Assembly: GCA_035637655.1 (NCBI GenBank)
Contig: DASPWT010000052.1
Span: 1 to 10,283 of the forward strand
Reading direction: 5' to 3'
Source of the DNA: VBDM01 sp035637655
GTDB taxonomy: Bacteria; Pseudomonadota; Gammaproteobacteria; Burkholderiales; SG8-39
Length of the DNA: 10,283 nucleotides
In this document: one piece after another, positions 1-6,530 of the stretch
Layout: each line of letters starts with the position of its first letter
Position numbering within the stretch: the first letter of the stretch is position 1
The notes under the pieces: generated by a model
The model's input: only the letters and a program-made list of their open reading frames with translations
What the model was told of the DNA's origin: nothing
Database searches by the model: none
Program-made: the position numbers and the translations under genes

Positions 1-1
1 G

Positions 2-232
2 GAGCAGAAAGGCAAGCTCGATCCCGACCGGACCATGGAGCTCTTGAAGAACTTCAAGGACCCGAACAGCCCGCGCGGGCCGATCTCGGTCGACCCGGCC
101 ACCCGCGACATCGTGCAGAACGAGTATCTGCGCGAAGTGCGCCGGGTCGGCGGCAAGCTCGCCAACGTCGAGATCGAGACCGTCGGCACTGCGGTCAAGG
201 ATCCCTGGAAGGAGCTCAACAAGAAGAAGTAG
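2..232 (+). CDS. ABC transporter substrate-binding protein, C-terminal end (5' partial)
   Basis: The open frame runs in from the left edge and stops at TAG 230-232, giving the last 76 residues of a larger protein. The stretch SPRGPISVDPATRDIVQNEY, followed by a VGGKLANVE segment and a terminal VKDPWKELN, is the characteristic C-terminal end of the type-1 periplasmic binding proteins (Peripla_BP_6, LivJ-like) that feed HAAT-family ABC importers. Such proteins capture branched-chain amino acids or related small carboxylates in the periplasm and deliver them to a LivHMGF-type permease. The signal peptide and most of the fold lie outside the window, so the ligand cannot be inferred. A lysine-rich tail ends the protein. 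It is probably the last gene of its unit, because no plus-strand gene follows closely. Family assignment is strong; substrate is unknown. Confidence 0.85.
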   Translation, partial: EQKGKLDPDRTMELLKNFKDPNSPRGPISVDPATRDIVQNEYLREVRRVGGKLANVEIETVGTAVKDPWKELNKKK

Positions 233-427
233 TAATGCCGGACGCTGTGCGCCGGATTGCTTCCGCGCGATCGAGCCAAAGCGAAGTTCGGCTCATTGCG
301 CCGCAACGCCTGCGGGCTGAAACGAAGTCCGATCATTCGAATAGGGACTCGTAAATAGCCGCGGAAGACGTCAAAGGAAAAATAATCTCCAACCCGACCC
401 TTTGTATTCTTACCGCTGGATGGCCGA
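233..427. other. Intergenic region without a recognisable gene
   Basis: About 195 bp separate the binding-protein stop from the end of the hydrolase remnant. I see no convincing reading frame on either strand. A weak inverted repeat (GAGCC at 273-277 with GGCTC at 290-294) lies downstream of the binding-protein gene but lacks a T-run, so I do not call it a terminator. The stretch around 360-415 is visibly more AT-rich than its surroundings. It may be decayed sequence linked to the truncated genes that follow. Confidence 0.5.
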
Positions 428-568
428 TCAATAGACGTCCATGTCGTGCCCGATCACGACGCGGCCGCTGTAGAAACGCGCGATCTCGTCCAGGTACTCT
501 TCTTCCGGCGGCATGGGTCCGGTGCCGCCCGGGTTTTCCCGATGCGTGATCACCAGAAGCGCTAAACC
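428..568 (-). pseudogene. MBL-fold metallo-hydrolase, 3' remnant
   Basis: On the minus strand the frame ending at TGA (430-428) encodes ALLVITH, then PMPPEEEYLDEIARFYSG, then RVVIGHDMDVY at the C-terminus. This resembles the C-terminal end of MBL-fold hydrolases of the ribonuclease Z/arylsulfatase-like group: a strand ending in (I/L)TH, an acidic linker, then a helix and the pattern F-x-G-x-V-x-x-G-x-D. Only about 45 codons are recognisable. The same frame continues upstream to about 745, but there it is opposite the LysR remnant and reads as low-complexity Arg/Pro-rich sequence, so it is not part of this gene. The metal-binding HxHxDH core and the start are missing, so the fragment cannot be active. 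The assignment rests on a short C-terminal pattern and is moderate. Another alpha/beta hydrolase tail is possible. Confidence 0.5.
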
Positions 569-1176
569 GCGCGCACCCGGGTATCCGGTACAGGGTTCTG
601 GAAGCGGAACGGGCGCAGATATTCCGCGCGCTGCGCGAGCGCGAGGTGGATATTGTAGTGGCGCGACCGTCCGTCGAAGAAGCAGGGAGCGACCTGGAGT
701 TCGACGCGCTTTACGAGGAAAGGCTTTTTGTCGTGGCCGGAGCAAGCCATCCGCTTTCGAATTGCCGCCGCCGCATCGCCCCGAGCGAGCTGGCGTCCCA
801 GGATTGGATATTGCCCACGGCGGACACGGCGCCAGGGCAGATGGTGGAGACGTTCTTCCGGGACATGAAGATTCCCGTTCCTCCCGCCGTGGTCTCTTCG
901 ACGTCGGTTCATGTCACCTGCGCGCTGCTCGATACCGGCAGGTTCGTGAGCATGCTGCCCGGATCGCTGCTGGCATTCGCACCGGTGCGAAGCTCGCTGC
1001 GCGTGCTGCCGACGGACGTTCCCGAGACGAGCGGACCGATGGGGATCACCACGGTGAAGCACCGTAGTTTGACGCCGGTAGCGAAGCTGTTCATCGATCA
1101 CGCCCGGAAAATCGCGGAGCAACTCGAGAGCCGCGACTTCCTCGGTAGCGAAATAGATTCGGTTCCCGACGGATAA
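550..1176 (+). pseudogene. LysR-family transcriptional regulator, 5'-truncated remnant
   Basis: The frame opens after TGA 547-549 and closes at TAA 1174-1176, giving 208 codons. From about 565 it reads as a LysR effector-binding domain: NRAHPGIRYRVLEAER, then ALREREVDIVVARPS (the usual L-x-x-G/E-x-x-D-x-x-x-x strand), LYEERLFVVAGASHPLS, and a late LPTDVPETSGPMGITT segment typical of subdomain II. LysR proteins are normally about 300 residues and have an N-terminal winged helix-turn-helix with a linker helix. Here those roughly 95-100 residues are absent and no ATG with a ribosome site precedes the homologous part. A GTG at 646 could start a 176-residue product, but it lies inside a conserved strand. 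Without the DNA-binding domain this is most likely a dead gene. It converges on the amidohydrolase operon and may be the former regulator of the truncated neighbour on its other side. Confidence 0.8.
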
Positions 1177-1262
1177 GGAAGGAAGGGCGACGGCAAATCG
1201 GTAACTTGACGCAATGAACGCCCGGACCAGCAGCGCCAGCGCCGAGGCCCTTCGGCGGCGGG

Positions 1263-2225
1263 TTACATCTTCAGCAGCCGCTTCACGTTCCCGGAGAGGA
1301 TTTTCGTGCGGTCCTCGAGGGAGAGCGGCAGGTCCGCCATCCATTTGGTCCCGGGCGGATTGGGAACGAACGGGTAGTCCACCGAGAAGAGGATCCGGTC
1401 CACGCCCATCTCCATGATGCAGCACATGAGCGCGGGCGTGGAGAAATTGCCGCTCGTGGTGATCCAGAAGTGCTCACAGAAGGTGTCGCGGAAGGTGCTG
1501 GGTTTGTCGGCGCCGCGCGACAGCGCCATGTTGATGCGCCAGGCCGAGAACGGCAGTGATTCGCCGAGGTGCCCGAGGATGATCTTCAGGCGCGGATACT
1601 TGTCGAACGCGCCCGAGAGGATCATGCGGATGCCGTGCGTGGCGGTCTCCACGGTGTAGCCCCAGGCCGCGGTGAGGAGCTGGGGAAAGTCCTTCAGGTA
1701 ATCCTTGTAGTAGGCATCGGCGACCGCCTGCACCGGCGACGACGGATGGATGTAGAGCGGCACGTCGAGCGCCTGCGCGCGCTCGAATATCGGCCAGAAT
1801 CGCTTGTCGTCGAAAAAGACCCCGTTCGTCGGCCCGTGCACCATCGCTCCCTTGAAGCCGAGCTTGGCGACCGCGCGCTCCAGTTCGTCCGCCGCCGCTT
1901 TCGGGTCGGCGGTGGGCAGCGCGGCGAAGCCGGCGAAGCGCCCGGGATGAGCGCGCACCGCCTCGTGCAAACGGTCGTTCGCGCGCTTCGCGAGCGGGAC
2001 CGCGGTCGCTGCGTCGAGACGCTGCGTAGAAGGCGCGCCGTGCGAGATCACCTGCACGTCGATTCCGGCCTCGTCCATTTCCTTGATGCGCAGCGCGCCC
2101 AGGTCGTCCAGGCGCCGGCGCAGCTCGGGGCTGCGCGCCTCGCCGCTCCCGAAGGTTTTCGCCACGTCTGCGTCCCAGTAATGCTCTTCGAGCGCGATGA
2201 CGAAGGGTCTGTCCCTGGCTGCCAT
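1263..2225 (-). CDS. Amidohydrolase-family protein, gamma-resorcylate decarboxylase-like
   Basis: This 320-residue protein belongs to the amidohydrolase_2 (ACMSD/LigW-like) branch. That branch mainly carries out metal-dependent, non-oxidative decarboxylation of aromatic carboxylates, or hydrolysis of related ring products, in the cytoplasm. The landmarks are in family order: ALEEH at residues 11-15 (Glu13 and His15), RANDRLHE near 81, RFAGFAALPTADP at 96-108, PLYIHP with His160, ILGHLGE with His219, ITTSGN near 255-260 and the metal/catalytic Asp283 in FSVDYPF. These correspond to Glu8, His10, His164, His218 and Asp287 as I recall them for 2,6-dihydroxybenzoate decarboxylase. The ATG at 2225 has GGGAG about 11 bases upstream and matches the family N-terminus. 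The frame stays open far upstream, but that part is a shadow of the cupin gene. It is the last gene of the Bug-cupin-amidohydrolase operon. The substrate is not determined. Confidence 0.9.
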   Translation of the reverse strand: MAARDRPFVIALEEHYWDADVAKTFGSGEARSPELRRRLDDLGALRIKEMDEAGIDVQVISHGAPSTQRLDAATAVPLAKRANDRLHEAVRAHPGRFAGFAALPTADPKAAADELERAVAKLGFKGAMVHGPTNGVFFDDKRFWPIFERAQALDVPLYIHPSSPVQAVADAYYKDYLKDFPQLLTAAWGYTVETATHGIRMILSGAFDKYPRLKIILGHLGESLPFSAWRINMALSRGADKPSTFRDTFCEHFWITTSGNFSTPALMCCIMEMGVDRILFSVDYPFVPNPPGTKWMADLPLSLEDRTKILSGNVKRLLKM

Positions 2226-2262
2226 GGGTTTGATTACTCCCGCAATAGGTAATGCACTCACC
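2215..2262 (-). promoter_or_regulatory. Translation-start region of the amidohydrolase
   Basis: Between the cupin stop (2260-2258) and the amidohydrolase ATG (2225-2223) only 32 bases remain. They hold GGGAG about 11 bases before the ATG, a usable though slightly distant Shine-Dalgarno. No hairpin or promoter-like hexamer is evident, so the gene is probably read from the upstream operon promoter. Confidence 0.4.
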
Positions 2263-2881
2263 GGCCCGCCGGCCGGAATTCGAGGATGAAGTTCCACAGC
2301 GCCATGTCGCCGACGTTGGTCACGCTGTGGATGATCGGCTCGCGGAAGTTCACCACGCTCGGCGGTTCCTGTGGCGCGTCCTTGCCGTCGATGATCTGCC
2401 GGAGCAAAGGCCCCTGGTTGATGCGGATCTCGACGCGCTGGCCGTGGCTGTGGCGCTCGCGCGTGTCCCCCGGCGCGAGCCGCTCCTCGTAGATGAAGAA
2501 ACGCTCGCCTTCGTACACGATCGTGTTCTTCGCCGGCGGGATGATCTCGGCGGGCGACTTGACCGGCGGGTGGTTGGGCTTGATCGCCACTTCGAAGAAG
2601 GCGCCGCCCGTCGGGGGTTGGTAGGATTCGCCCGCCTTGAACACCGCGACCTCGCCGCGCCGCATCGCGCGCAGCACCTTGCCGAAGCGCAGCTGGACCT
2701 CGCCCATCGCCACGATCACGCGCTCCGCGCACCCCGGTGTCGAGCCCTGGGCGCAAGGCGCGTCGTCGCGGCTGACGAGGACATAGGCGTTCTCGAGCGC
2801 GCTCGCGGCCCACAGCGGAGCGGCGTTGAAAAGTGTCGCGAACAGCGCCACCGCCGGCCAGCGTCTTGAAATTGGGATCAT
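2258..2881 (-). CDS. Secreted cupin-domain protein
   Basis: I chose the ATG at 2881, giving 207 residues, because GGAG sits six bases upstream and the product then begins with a clean signal peptide: MIPISRR, a hydrophobic core at residues 9-24, and cleavage likely after PLWA. An ATG at 2902 would add seven residues. The C-terminal half carries a cupin signature. Gly138 and five residues lead to His144-Ser-His146, with Glu151 four residues after it, and a second motif has His185 with Asn189 (H-x3-N). These could hold a metal ion. The N-terminal half, including a YQPPTGG-FFEVAIK stretch around 87-101, may be a degenerate first cupin barrel. Cys43 and Cys51 could form a periplasmic disulfide. 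The gene lies between a Bug-type binding protein and an aromatic-decarboxylase-like enzyme. I do not recognise a characterised homologue. Ligand binding, dioxygenase or isomerase roles are all possible. Confidence 0.72.
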   Translation of the reverse strand: MIPISRRWPAVALFATLFNAAPLWAASALENAYVLVSRDDAPCAQGSTPGCAERVIVAMGEVQLRFGKVLRAMRRGEVAVFKAGESYQPPTGGAFFEVAIKPNHPPVKSPAEIIPPAKNTIVYEGERFFIYEERLAPGDTRERHSHGQRVEIRINQGPLLRQIIDGKDAPQEPPSVVNFREPIIHSVTNVGDMALWNFILEFRPAGR

Positions 2882-2954
2882 GGGGTGCTCCGGGGTCGTC
2901 ATGTGCGCCCGCCTAAGATAGCATCTGCGGGCACAAATCGGTTTTTCGGGCGGA

Positions 2955-3920
2955 TCAGTTCTGCCGCTCGATGTTCTTCAGCTCGACGACGCGCTTCCAG
3001 CGCGCGATCTCGCGCTCGACGAGCGCGCGCATTTCCTCGGGGCTGGAGGGCGCCGGCACGCCGCTCAGGTCGGCGAGGCGCTGCCGCACCTCCGGCTCCG
3101 TGAGAATCGAGCGTATTTCGCGGTTCAGGCGCTCGATGATCGCGCGCGGCGTCGCCGCGGGGACCGCGAGGCCGAGCCACGAGCTCATTTCCACGCCGGG
3201 AAGCGTCTCGGAGATCGTCTGCAGTCCGGGCATGGCCGGATGCCGCGCCGGCGAGGACAGCGCGAGCGCGCGCAGCTTTCCCGAGCGGATGTGCCCGAAG
3301 GAGGCCGTCCCCGTTTCGATGGTCGCATCGACGCGGCCCGCGAGCACGTCCACCAGGGCGTTCGCGCTGCCCTTGTAAGGCACGCCGAGTATCGCGGTGC
3401 CCGCCTCGATGTTGATCCACTCGCCCAGCAGGTGCACCAGAGTGCCCGGGGTCATCGAATACGTGAGTTTGCCCGGCGCGTCTCTCGCGCGCGCGATCAG
3501 GTCCGGGAACGAACGTATCTCCGAATTCGGCGCGACCGAGATCACCAGCGGATAGGCGACCACCGTTCCCACCATGCCGAAGTCGCGCACCGGATCGTAG
3601 GGAAGCGCCCGGTTGAGAGCCGCGGTCGCCGGGTGCGCCCCGGAGAGCAGTACCAGGGTGTGGCCGTCCGGCGGCGATTTCGCGAGGGCGTCGTTCGCGA
3701 GCAGGCCCGCGCCGCCCGGCCTTTGCTCGACGATGACGGGCTGGCCGAAGCGCTGGGCGAGTTTCTGCGCAAGGAGCCGGCTGACCAGATCGTTGCCCGA
3801 GCCGGGCGGCGAACCGACCAGGAAACGGATCGGGCGGACCGGGTAGGTTTGCGAAACGGCTCCCTCCGAAGCGGCGAGCACCGCGAACAGCGCGACGGCA
3901 AGTCGAAAGACTCCTGTCAT
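2955..3920 (-). CDS. Bug/TctC-family tripartite tricarboxylate transporter substrate-binding protein
   Basis: The 321-residue product is the usual length for the Bug family, periplasmic binding proteins greatly expanded in Betaproteobacteria that capture carboxylates or aromatic acids. The ATG at 3920 gives a signal peptide (MTGVFRLAVALFAVLAASEG, cleavage near AVSQ). The frame is open further upstream, but that extension would bury the signal, and no clear Shine-Dalgarno marks either start. After cleavage comes YPVRPIRFLVGSPPGSGNDL (residues 26-45), then GQPVIVEQRPGGAG and AKSPPDGHTLV near 80-90, all hallmark Bug segments. YDPVRDFGMVG near 108-118, VPYKGSANALVDVLAGRVD and SGKLRALA follow in the expected order. 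It is the first gene of a three-gene minus-strand operon. No TctA/TctB membrane subunits are nearby, which is common for orphan Bug proteins. The ligand is inferred only from context: probably the compound processed by the amidohydrolase. Confidence 0.92.
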   Translation of the reverse strand: MTGVFRLAVALFAVLAASEGAVSQTYPVRPIRFLVGSPPGSGNDLVSRLLAQKLAQRFGQPVIVEQRPGGAGLLANDALAKSPPDGHTLVLLSGAHPATAALNRALPYDPVRDFGMVGTVVAYPLVISVAPNSEIRSFPDLIARARDAPGKLTYSMTPGTLVHLLGEWINIEAGTAILGVPYKGSANALVDVLAGRVDATIETGTASFGHIRSGKLRALALSSPARHPAMPGLQTISETLPGVEMSSWLGLAVPAATPRAIIERLNREIRSILTEPEVRQRLADLSGVPAPSSPEEMRALVEREIARWKRVVELKNIERQN

Positions 3921-3954
3921 TTTTCGGGAGCAGAGTTTTAGGGAAGGAGCAGCG

Positions 3955-3960
3955 ATTGTA
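3955..3960 (-). promoter_or_regulatory. Possible -10 element for the Bug operon
   Basis: On the minus strand this reads TACAAT, five of six matches to the sigma-70 -10 consensus, 34 bases before the ATG at 3920. It lies in a small AT-rich patch (CTATACAATCGC) in otherwise GC-rich DNA. No good -35 box sits at 16-18 bp, so the promoter would need an activator or would be weak. Confidence 0.35.
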
Positions 3961-3985
3961 TAGCGATCCCGACAGGCAACCGACA

Positions 3986-4036
3986 GCTCCGCGTCAGCGC
4001 CCCGCAAGGCGGAGCGGTTCATGCTGACGCTCCGCG
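3986..4036. repeat. Nested inverted and direct repeats in a divergent intergenic region
   Basis: GCGTCAGC at 3991-3998 is matched perfectly on the opposite strand by GCTGACGC at 4023-4030. Overlapping these arms, GCTCCGCG occurs as a direct repeat at 3986-3993 and 4029-4036, with an inverted copy GCGGAGC at 4009-4015. The cluster lies between the divergent Bug operon and the glycosyltransferase gene, and just ahead of the latter's ATG. It could be an operator for a dimeric regulator or an RNA hairpin in the glycosyltransferase leader. The repeats are directly visible; the role is inferred. Confidence 0.45.
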
Positions 4037-4043
4037 GACACCC

Positions 4044-5705
4044 ATGATGTTTGCCGCCTCCGGCTCCCGGTCCCGATGGATCGCGAGCGCCTTCCTGATC
4101 TGCGCCTTGCTATGGTTCGCGGGGCTCGAGTACCGCGGACTGTTCACTCCCGACGAAGGGCGCTACGCCGACATTGCGCGCGAGATGCTGGATTCGAACG
4201 ACTGGGTGACGCCGCGGCTCAACGGGATCAAGTACCTGGAGAAGCCCCCGCTGCAGTACTGGGCGACCGCGAGTGCGTTCGCAGTGCTCGGGGTGGACGA
4301 GTGGACGGCGCGTCTGTGGCCGGCCTACACCGGCTTCCTCGGGATCTTGCTCACGGCGTTCGCGGGATATCGCCTCGCGCCCCGCTCGCCGTGGCTCCCG
4401 ACCGCGCTGACGTTCGCCGGCTGCTGGGGATACTTTCTCGGCGGACAGTTCCTGACTCTGGACATGGGGCTGACGTTCTTTCTGACCGTCGCGATGCTGG
4501 GTTTTCTTTTGAGCCGGCGCCCGGACATTTCCCTGCGCGCGGAGCGGGGCTGGATGCTCCTCGCGTGGGCTGCGGTGGCGTGCGCCGTCTTGAGCAAGGG
4601 CATCGTGGGGATCGCGATCCCGGGCCTGTCGCTGCTCGTGTATCTCGCGGTCGAGCGTGACCTGTCGCTCCTTCGGCGGCTGCATTGGGTCCCGGGCTTG
4701 TGCGTGTTCGGTGCGATCGTCCTGCCGTGGTTCGTCCTGGCGCAGCAGAGGAACCCCGAATTCTTTCATTTCTTTTTCATCCGCGAGCATTTCGAACGCT
4801 ACCTGCTGCCCGATCACCACCGGCCCGGTCCATGGTGGTACTTCGGTCCCGTGCTGCTCGTCGGGCTGCTGCCCTGGACGCCGAGCATCCCGGCAGCGTT
4901 CGCAAGGGCGTGGAGAGCTTCGGCTCTTTCGGGATTCAAACTCGACCGCTTTCTCGTCGTCTGGGCCGGCGTGGTGGTCGTTTTTTTCAGCGCGTCGCAC
5001 TCGAAGCTGCCCGGCTACGTGCTGCCCGCGGTTCCGGCGATCCTTCTGCTGTTCGCGCGGCATTACCCGGCCTTGTCCGAGCGCGCGCGCCGGGCGCCTG
5101 CTGTTGCCTGCGTCGCGGCCGGCCTCGCCTTGGCGCTGCTGGCCGCTGCGCTTCCGATTCTGAGCGCACGCTTGTCGTGGACGGGATTCAACGCCGGGTA
5201 TTCGATCTGGCTTCTCGCGGCCGGACTGGCAATGTCGGCGGCAGGTTTGGCCGCGCTCCGGCTGCTGCGGCGCTCGCTGCAGGAAGCGTCCCTCGCGGTT
5301 CTCGGGCTGGGCAGCCTGCTCGCCGTCCAGCTCGCGCTCTCGGGCACGCACGTTCTCGACGAGCGCTACTCTTCGGAGCGGCTCATGGAAACCGTGGTCG
5401 GGGAAAAATTGCGGTTTCCGCCGGAATCGCCCTTCTACAGCGTGGCGAGCTTCGATCAGAGCGTTCCCTTCTATCTCGGGCGCCCCGTGACGCTGGTCGG
5501 CTACAAGGACGAGCTCGCGCCGGGCATCGCGGTCGAGCCGGGGAAATACGTCGGATCGGTCGACGAGTTCCTGGAACGCTGGCAGGGGCACCCGGAAGCC
5601 TTTGCGATCATGACGCCGCTTCTCTACGAGAGGCTGCGAAAGAAAGGGCTGCCCGGGCGCATCGTGGCGCGCGACGCGCGCCGGATCATCATCGCAAGAC
5701 GCTAG
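4044..5705 (+). CDS. ArnT-like GT39-family membrane glycosyltransferase
   Basis: The 553-residue product is close to the length of E. coli ArnT (about 550) and belongs to the PMT/ArnT (GT39, GT-C fold) group. These inner-membrane enzymes transfer a sugar from a polyprenyl-phosphate carrier to lipid A or another acceptor on the periplasmic face. The hallmarks are F-T-P-D-E-G-R-Y at 34-41, where the catalytic-type acidic pair Asp37-Glu38 sits in the first periplasmic loop, REMLDSNDWVTPRLNG at 46-61, YLEKPPLQYW at 64-73, an LTLDMGLTFF segment with Asp140, and SKLPGYVLP at 320-328. About a dozen hydrophobic segments span residues 13-430, followed by a soluble C-terminal domain. ATG 4044 and ATG 4047 are adjacent; neither has a strong Shine-Dalgarno. 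The other arn genes are not next to it, so the sugar and acceptor are unknown. Its stop lies 6 bp from the convergent glutathione transferase stop. Confidence 0.88.
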   Translation: MMFAASGSRSRWIASAFLICALLWFAGLEYRGLFTPDEGRYADIAREMLDSNDWVTPRLNGIKYLEKPPLQYWATASAFAVLGVDEWTARLWPAYTGFLGILLTAFAGYRLAPRSPWLPTALTFAGCWGYFLGGQFLTLDMGLTFFLTVAMLGFLLSRRPDISLRAERGWMLLAWAAVACAVLSKGIVGIAIPGLSLLVYLAVERDLSLLRRLHWVPGLCVFGAIVLPWFVLAQQRNPEFFHFFFIREHFERYLLPDHHRPGPWWYFGPVLLVGLLPWTPSIPAAFARAWRASALSGFKLDRFLVVWAGVVVVFFSASHSKLPGYVLPAVPAILLLFARHYPALSERARRAPAVACVAAGLALALLAAALPILSARLSWTGFNAGYSIWLLAAGLAMSAAGLAALRLLRRSLQEASLAVLGLGSLLAVQLALSGTHVLDERYSSERLMETVVGEKLRFPPESPFYSVASFDQSVPFYLGRPVTLVGYKDELAPGIAVEPGKYVGSVDEFLERWQGHPEAFAIMTPLLYERLRKKGLPGRIVARDARRIIIARR

Positions 5706-5711
5706 CTCCGG

Positions 5712-6425
5712 CTAAACGTCGAGTTCCGGATAATGCCTGAAGATGCCGTGCTGGTTGAAGGCGATGCGCCGCTTCGACGCGAGGTAAGCGGCGATGGGCT
5801 TTCGCGCCGCGACGCGATCGTGCAACGCGAGCTGGCGCGGGTATTTCGGCGCAAACCTGTGCATCGCGCCGGGAAAAGCGTAGCGCAATCCCGCGATCAT
5901 CTGGAAAAGCGACAAGTCCGCGTAGCAAAACGCCTTGCCGAGAAGCCAGCCGCCTTTTTCACGTTCGAGCACCCGCTCGAAGTAGCCGAGGAATTTCGGC
6001 AGGCGCTCGGTGGTGAAGTTCGCGGCGCGGCGCTTGGCCTCCGGCTTCTGGTCCTCGTAATAAAACGTTCCGCCAAGCGGGTGGTGTGCATCGTGCACTT
6101 CGACGAGCCAGTCGGAGATCGTGAGCTGGAGCTGGTGCGCCCAGAGCCGGAACGCCTCGCTCTTTGGCACCAGGCCGTGGCGCGGGGCGAGCCATAGGAG
6201 GATGTTCGCCGTCTGCGCGATCACGAGTTTCCCCGCTTTCAGAAACGGCGGAGCGAACGGCAGGTGTCCGCCGGCCTTGCCTTCCAGGAAACGCGTCAAC
6301 ATCGGACCGCCGCGCAGCGGCGTTCGTGCGACATCGATGTAGTCGGCGCCCGCTTCCTCCAGGGCGAGCCGCACGAATTCTCCGCGTCCTTGTATCGAAG
6401 GCCAGTAATAGAGCTCGTAGCGCAT
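5712..6425 (-). CDS. Glutathione S-transferase family protein
   Basis: This 237-residue cytosolic protein has an N-terminal thioredoxin-like domain and an all-helical C-terminal domain, the usual GST architecture. It begins MRYELYYWPSIQGRGEFVRL. Tyr7 aligns with the catalytic tyrosine of Mu/Sigma-type enzymes, and the following Q-G-R-G-E loop matches the R-G-x-A/G-E turn of those classes. APPFL near 58-62 supplies the conserved cis-proline, and IAQTANI at 69-75 is the Q-(S/T)-A motif that binds the gamma-glutamyl group of glutathione. The start at 6425 is set by AAGGAG six bases upstream; an in-frame ATG at 6440 lies on top of that site and is unlikely to be used. GSTs conjugate or reduce electrophiles with glutathione. 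The gene follows an MFS exporter and a DoxX gene on the same strand, which fits export or detoxification of electrophilic compounds. The substrate cannot be read from the sequence. Confidence 0.88.
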   Translation of the reverse strand: MRYELYYWPSIQGRGEFVRLALEEAGADYIDVARTPLRGGPMLTRFLEGKAGGHLPFAPPFLKAGKLVIAQTANILLWLAPRHGLVPKSEAFRLWAHQLQLTISDWLVEVHDAHHPLGGTFYYEDQKPEAKRRAANFTTERLPKFLGYFERVLEREKGGWLLGKAFCYADLSLFQMIAGLRYAFPGAMHRFAPKYPRQLALHDRVAARKPIAAYLASKRRIAFNQHGIFRHYPELDV

Positions 6426-6460
6426 GGGGTTCTCCTTCAAGACAGGTCAAGCTCCGCGAG

Positions 6461-6488
6461 GGACCCGGCTCCCCGCGCGAGCGGGTCC
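6461..6488 (-). other. Bulged GC-rich hairpin between the MFS and GST genes
   Basis: The left arm 6461-6471 pairs with 6479-6488 through ten base pairs (GGACCCG plus CTC against their complements), with one bulged G at 6468 and a seven-base loop. It lies 24 bases before the GST Shine-Dalgarno and 43 bases after the MFS stop. No T-run follows on the minus strand, so it is not a classic intrinsic terminator. It may protect a processed transcript end, attenuate readthrough or do nothing. Confidence 0.4.
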
Positions 6489-6530
6489 AGGCGTACGGAG
6501 AATCGGCGTCGTGCGATGCATGGAGCGTTT

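Noticed and set aside
571..745. Continuation of the MBL-hydrolase frame further upstream on the minus strand
   Set aside because: This part lies opposite clear LysR coding sequence and shows no hydrolase-like pattern; the open frame here is coincidental.
1241..1256. Small hairpin GCCGAG/TTCGGC as terminator between the LysR remnant and the amidohydrolase
   Set aside because: The stem is only six pairs with a G-T wobble and no T-run on either strand, so it is too weak to call.
2226..2813. Upstream open extension of the amidohydrolase frame
   Set aside because: It is Arg/Ala/Gly-rich, overlaps the cupin gene in another frame, and the amidohydrolase homology begins at the ATG at 2225. It is a shadow frame of GC-rich coding DNA.
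3921..4022. N-terminal extension of the Bug protein to the ATG at 4022
   Set aside because: It would place 34 extra residues ahead of a normal signal peptide and would include the repeat cluster and putative -10.
4110..5591. 493-codon minus-strand frame opposite the glycosyltransferase
   Set aside because: Its translation is rich in Arg/Gln/Pro with no domain signature, whereas the plus strand encodes a clear GT39 protein.
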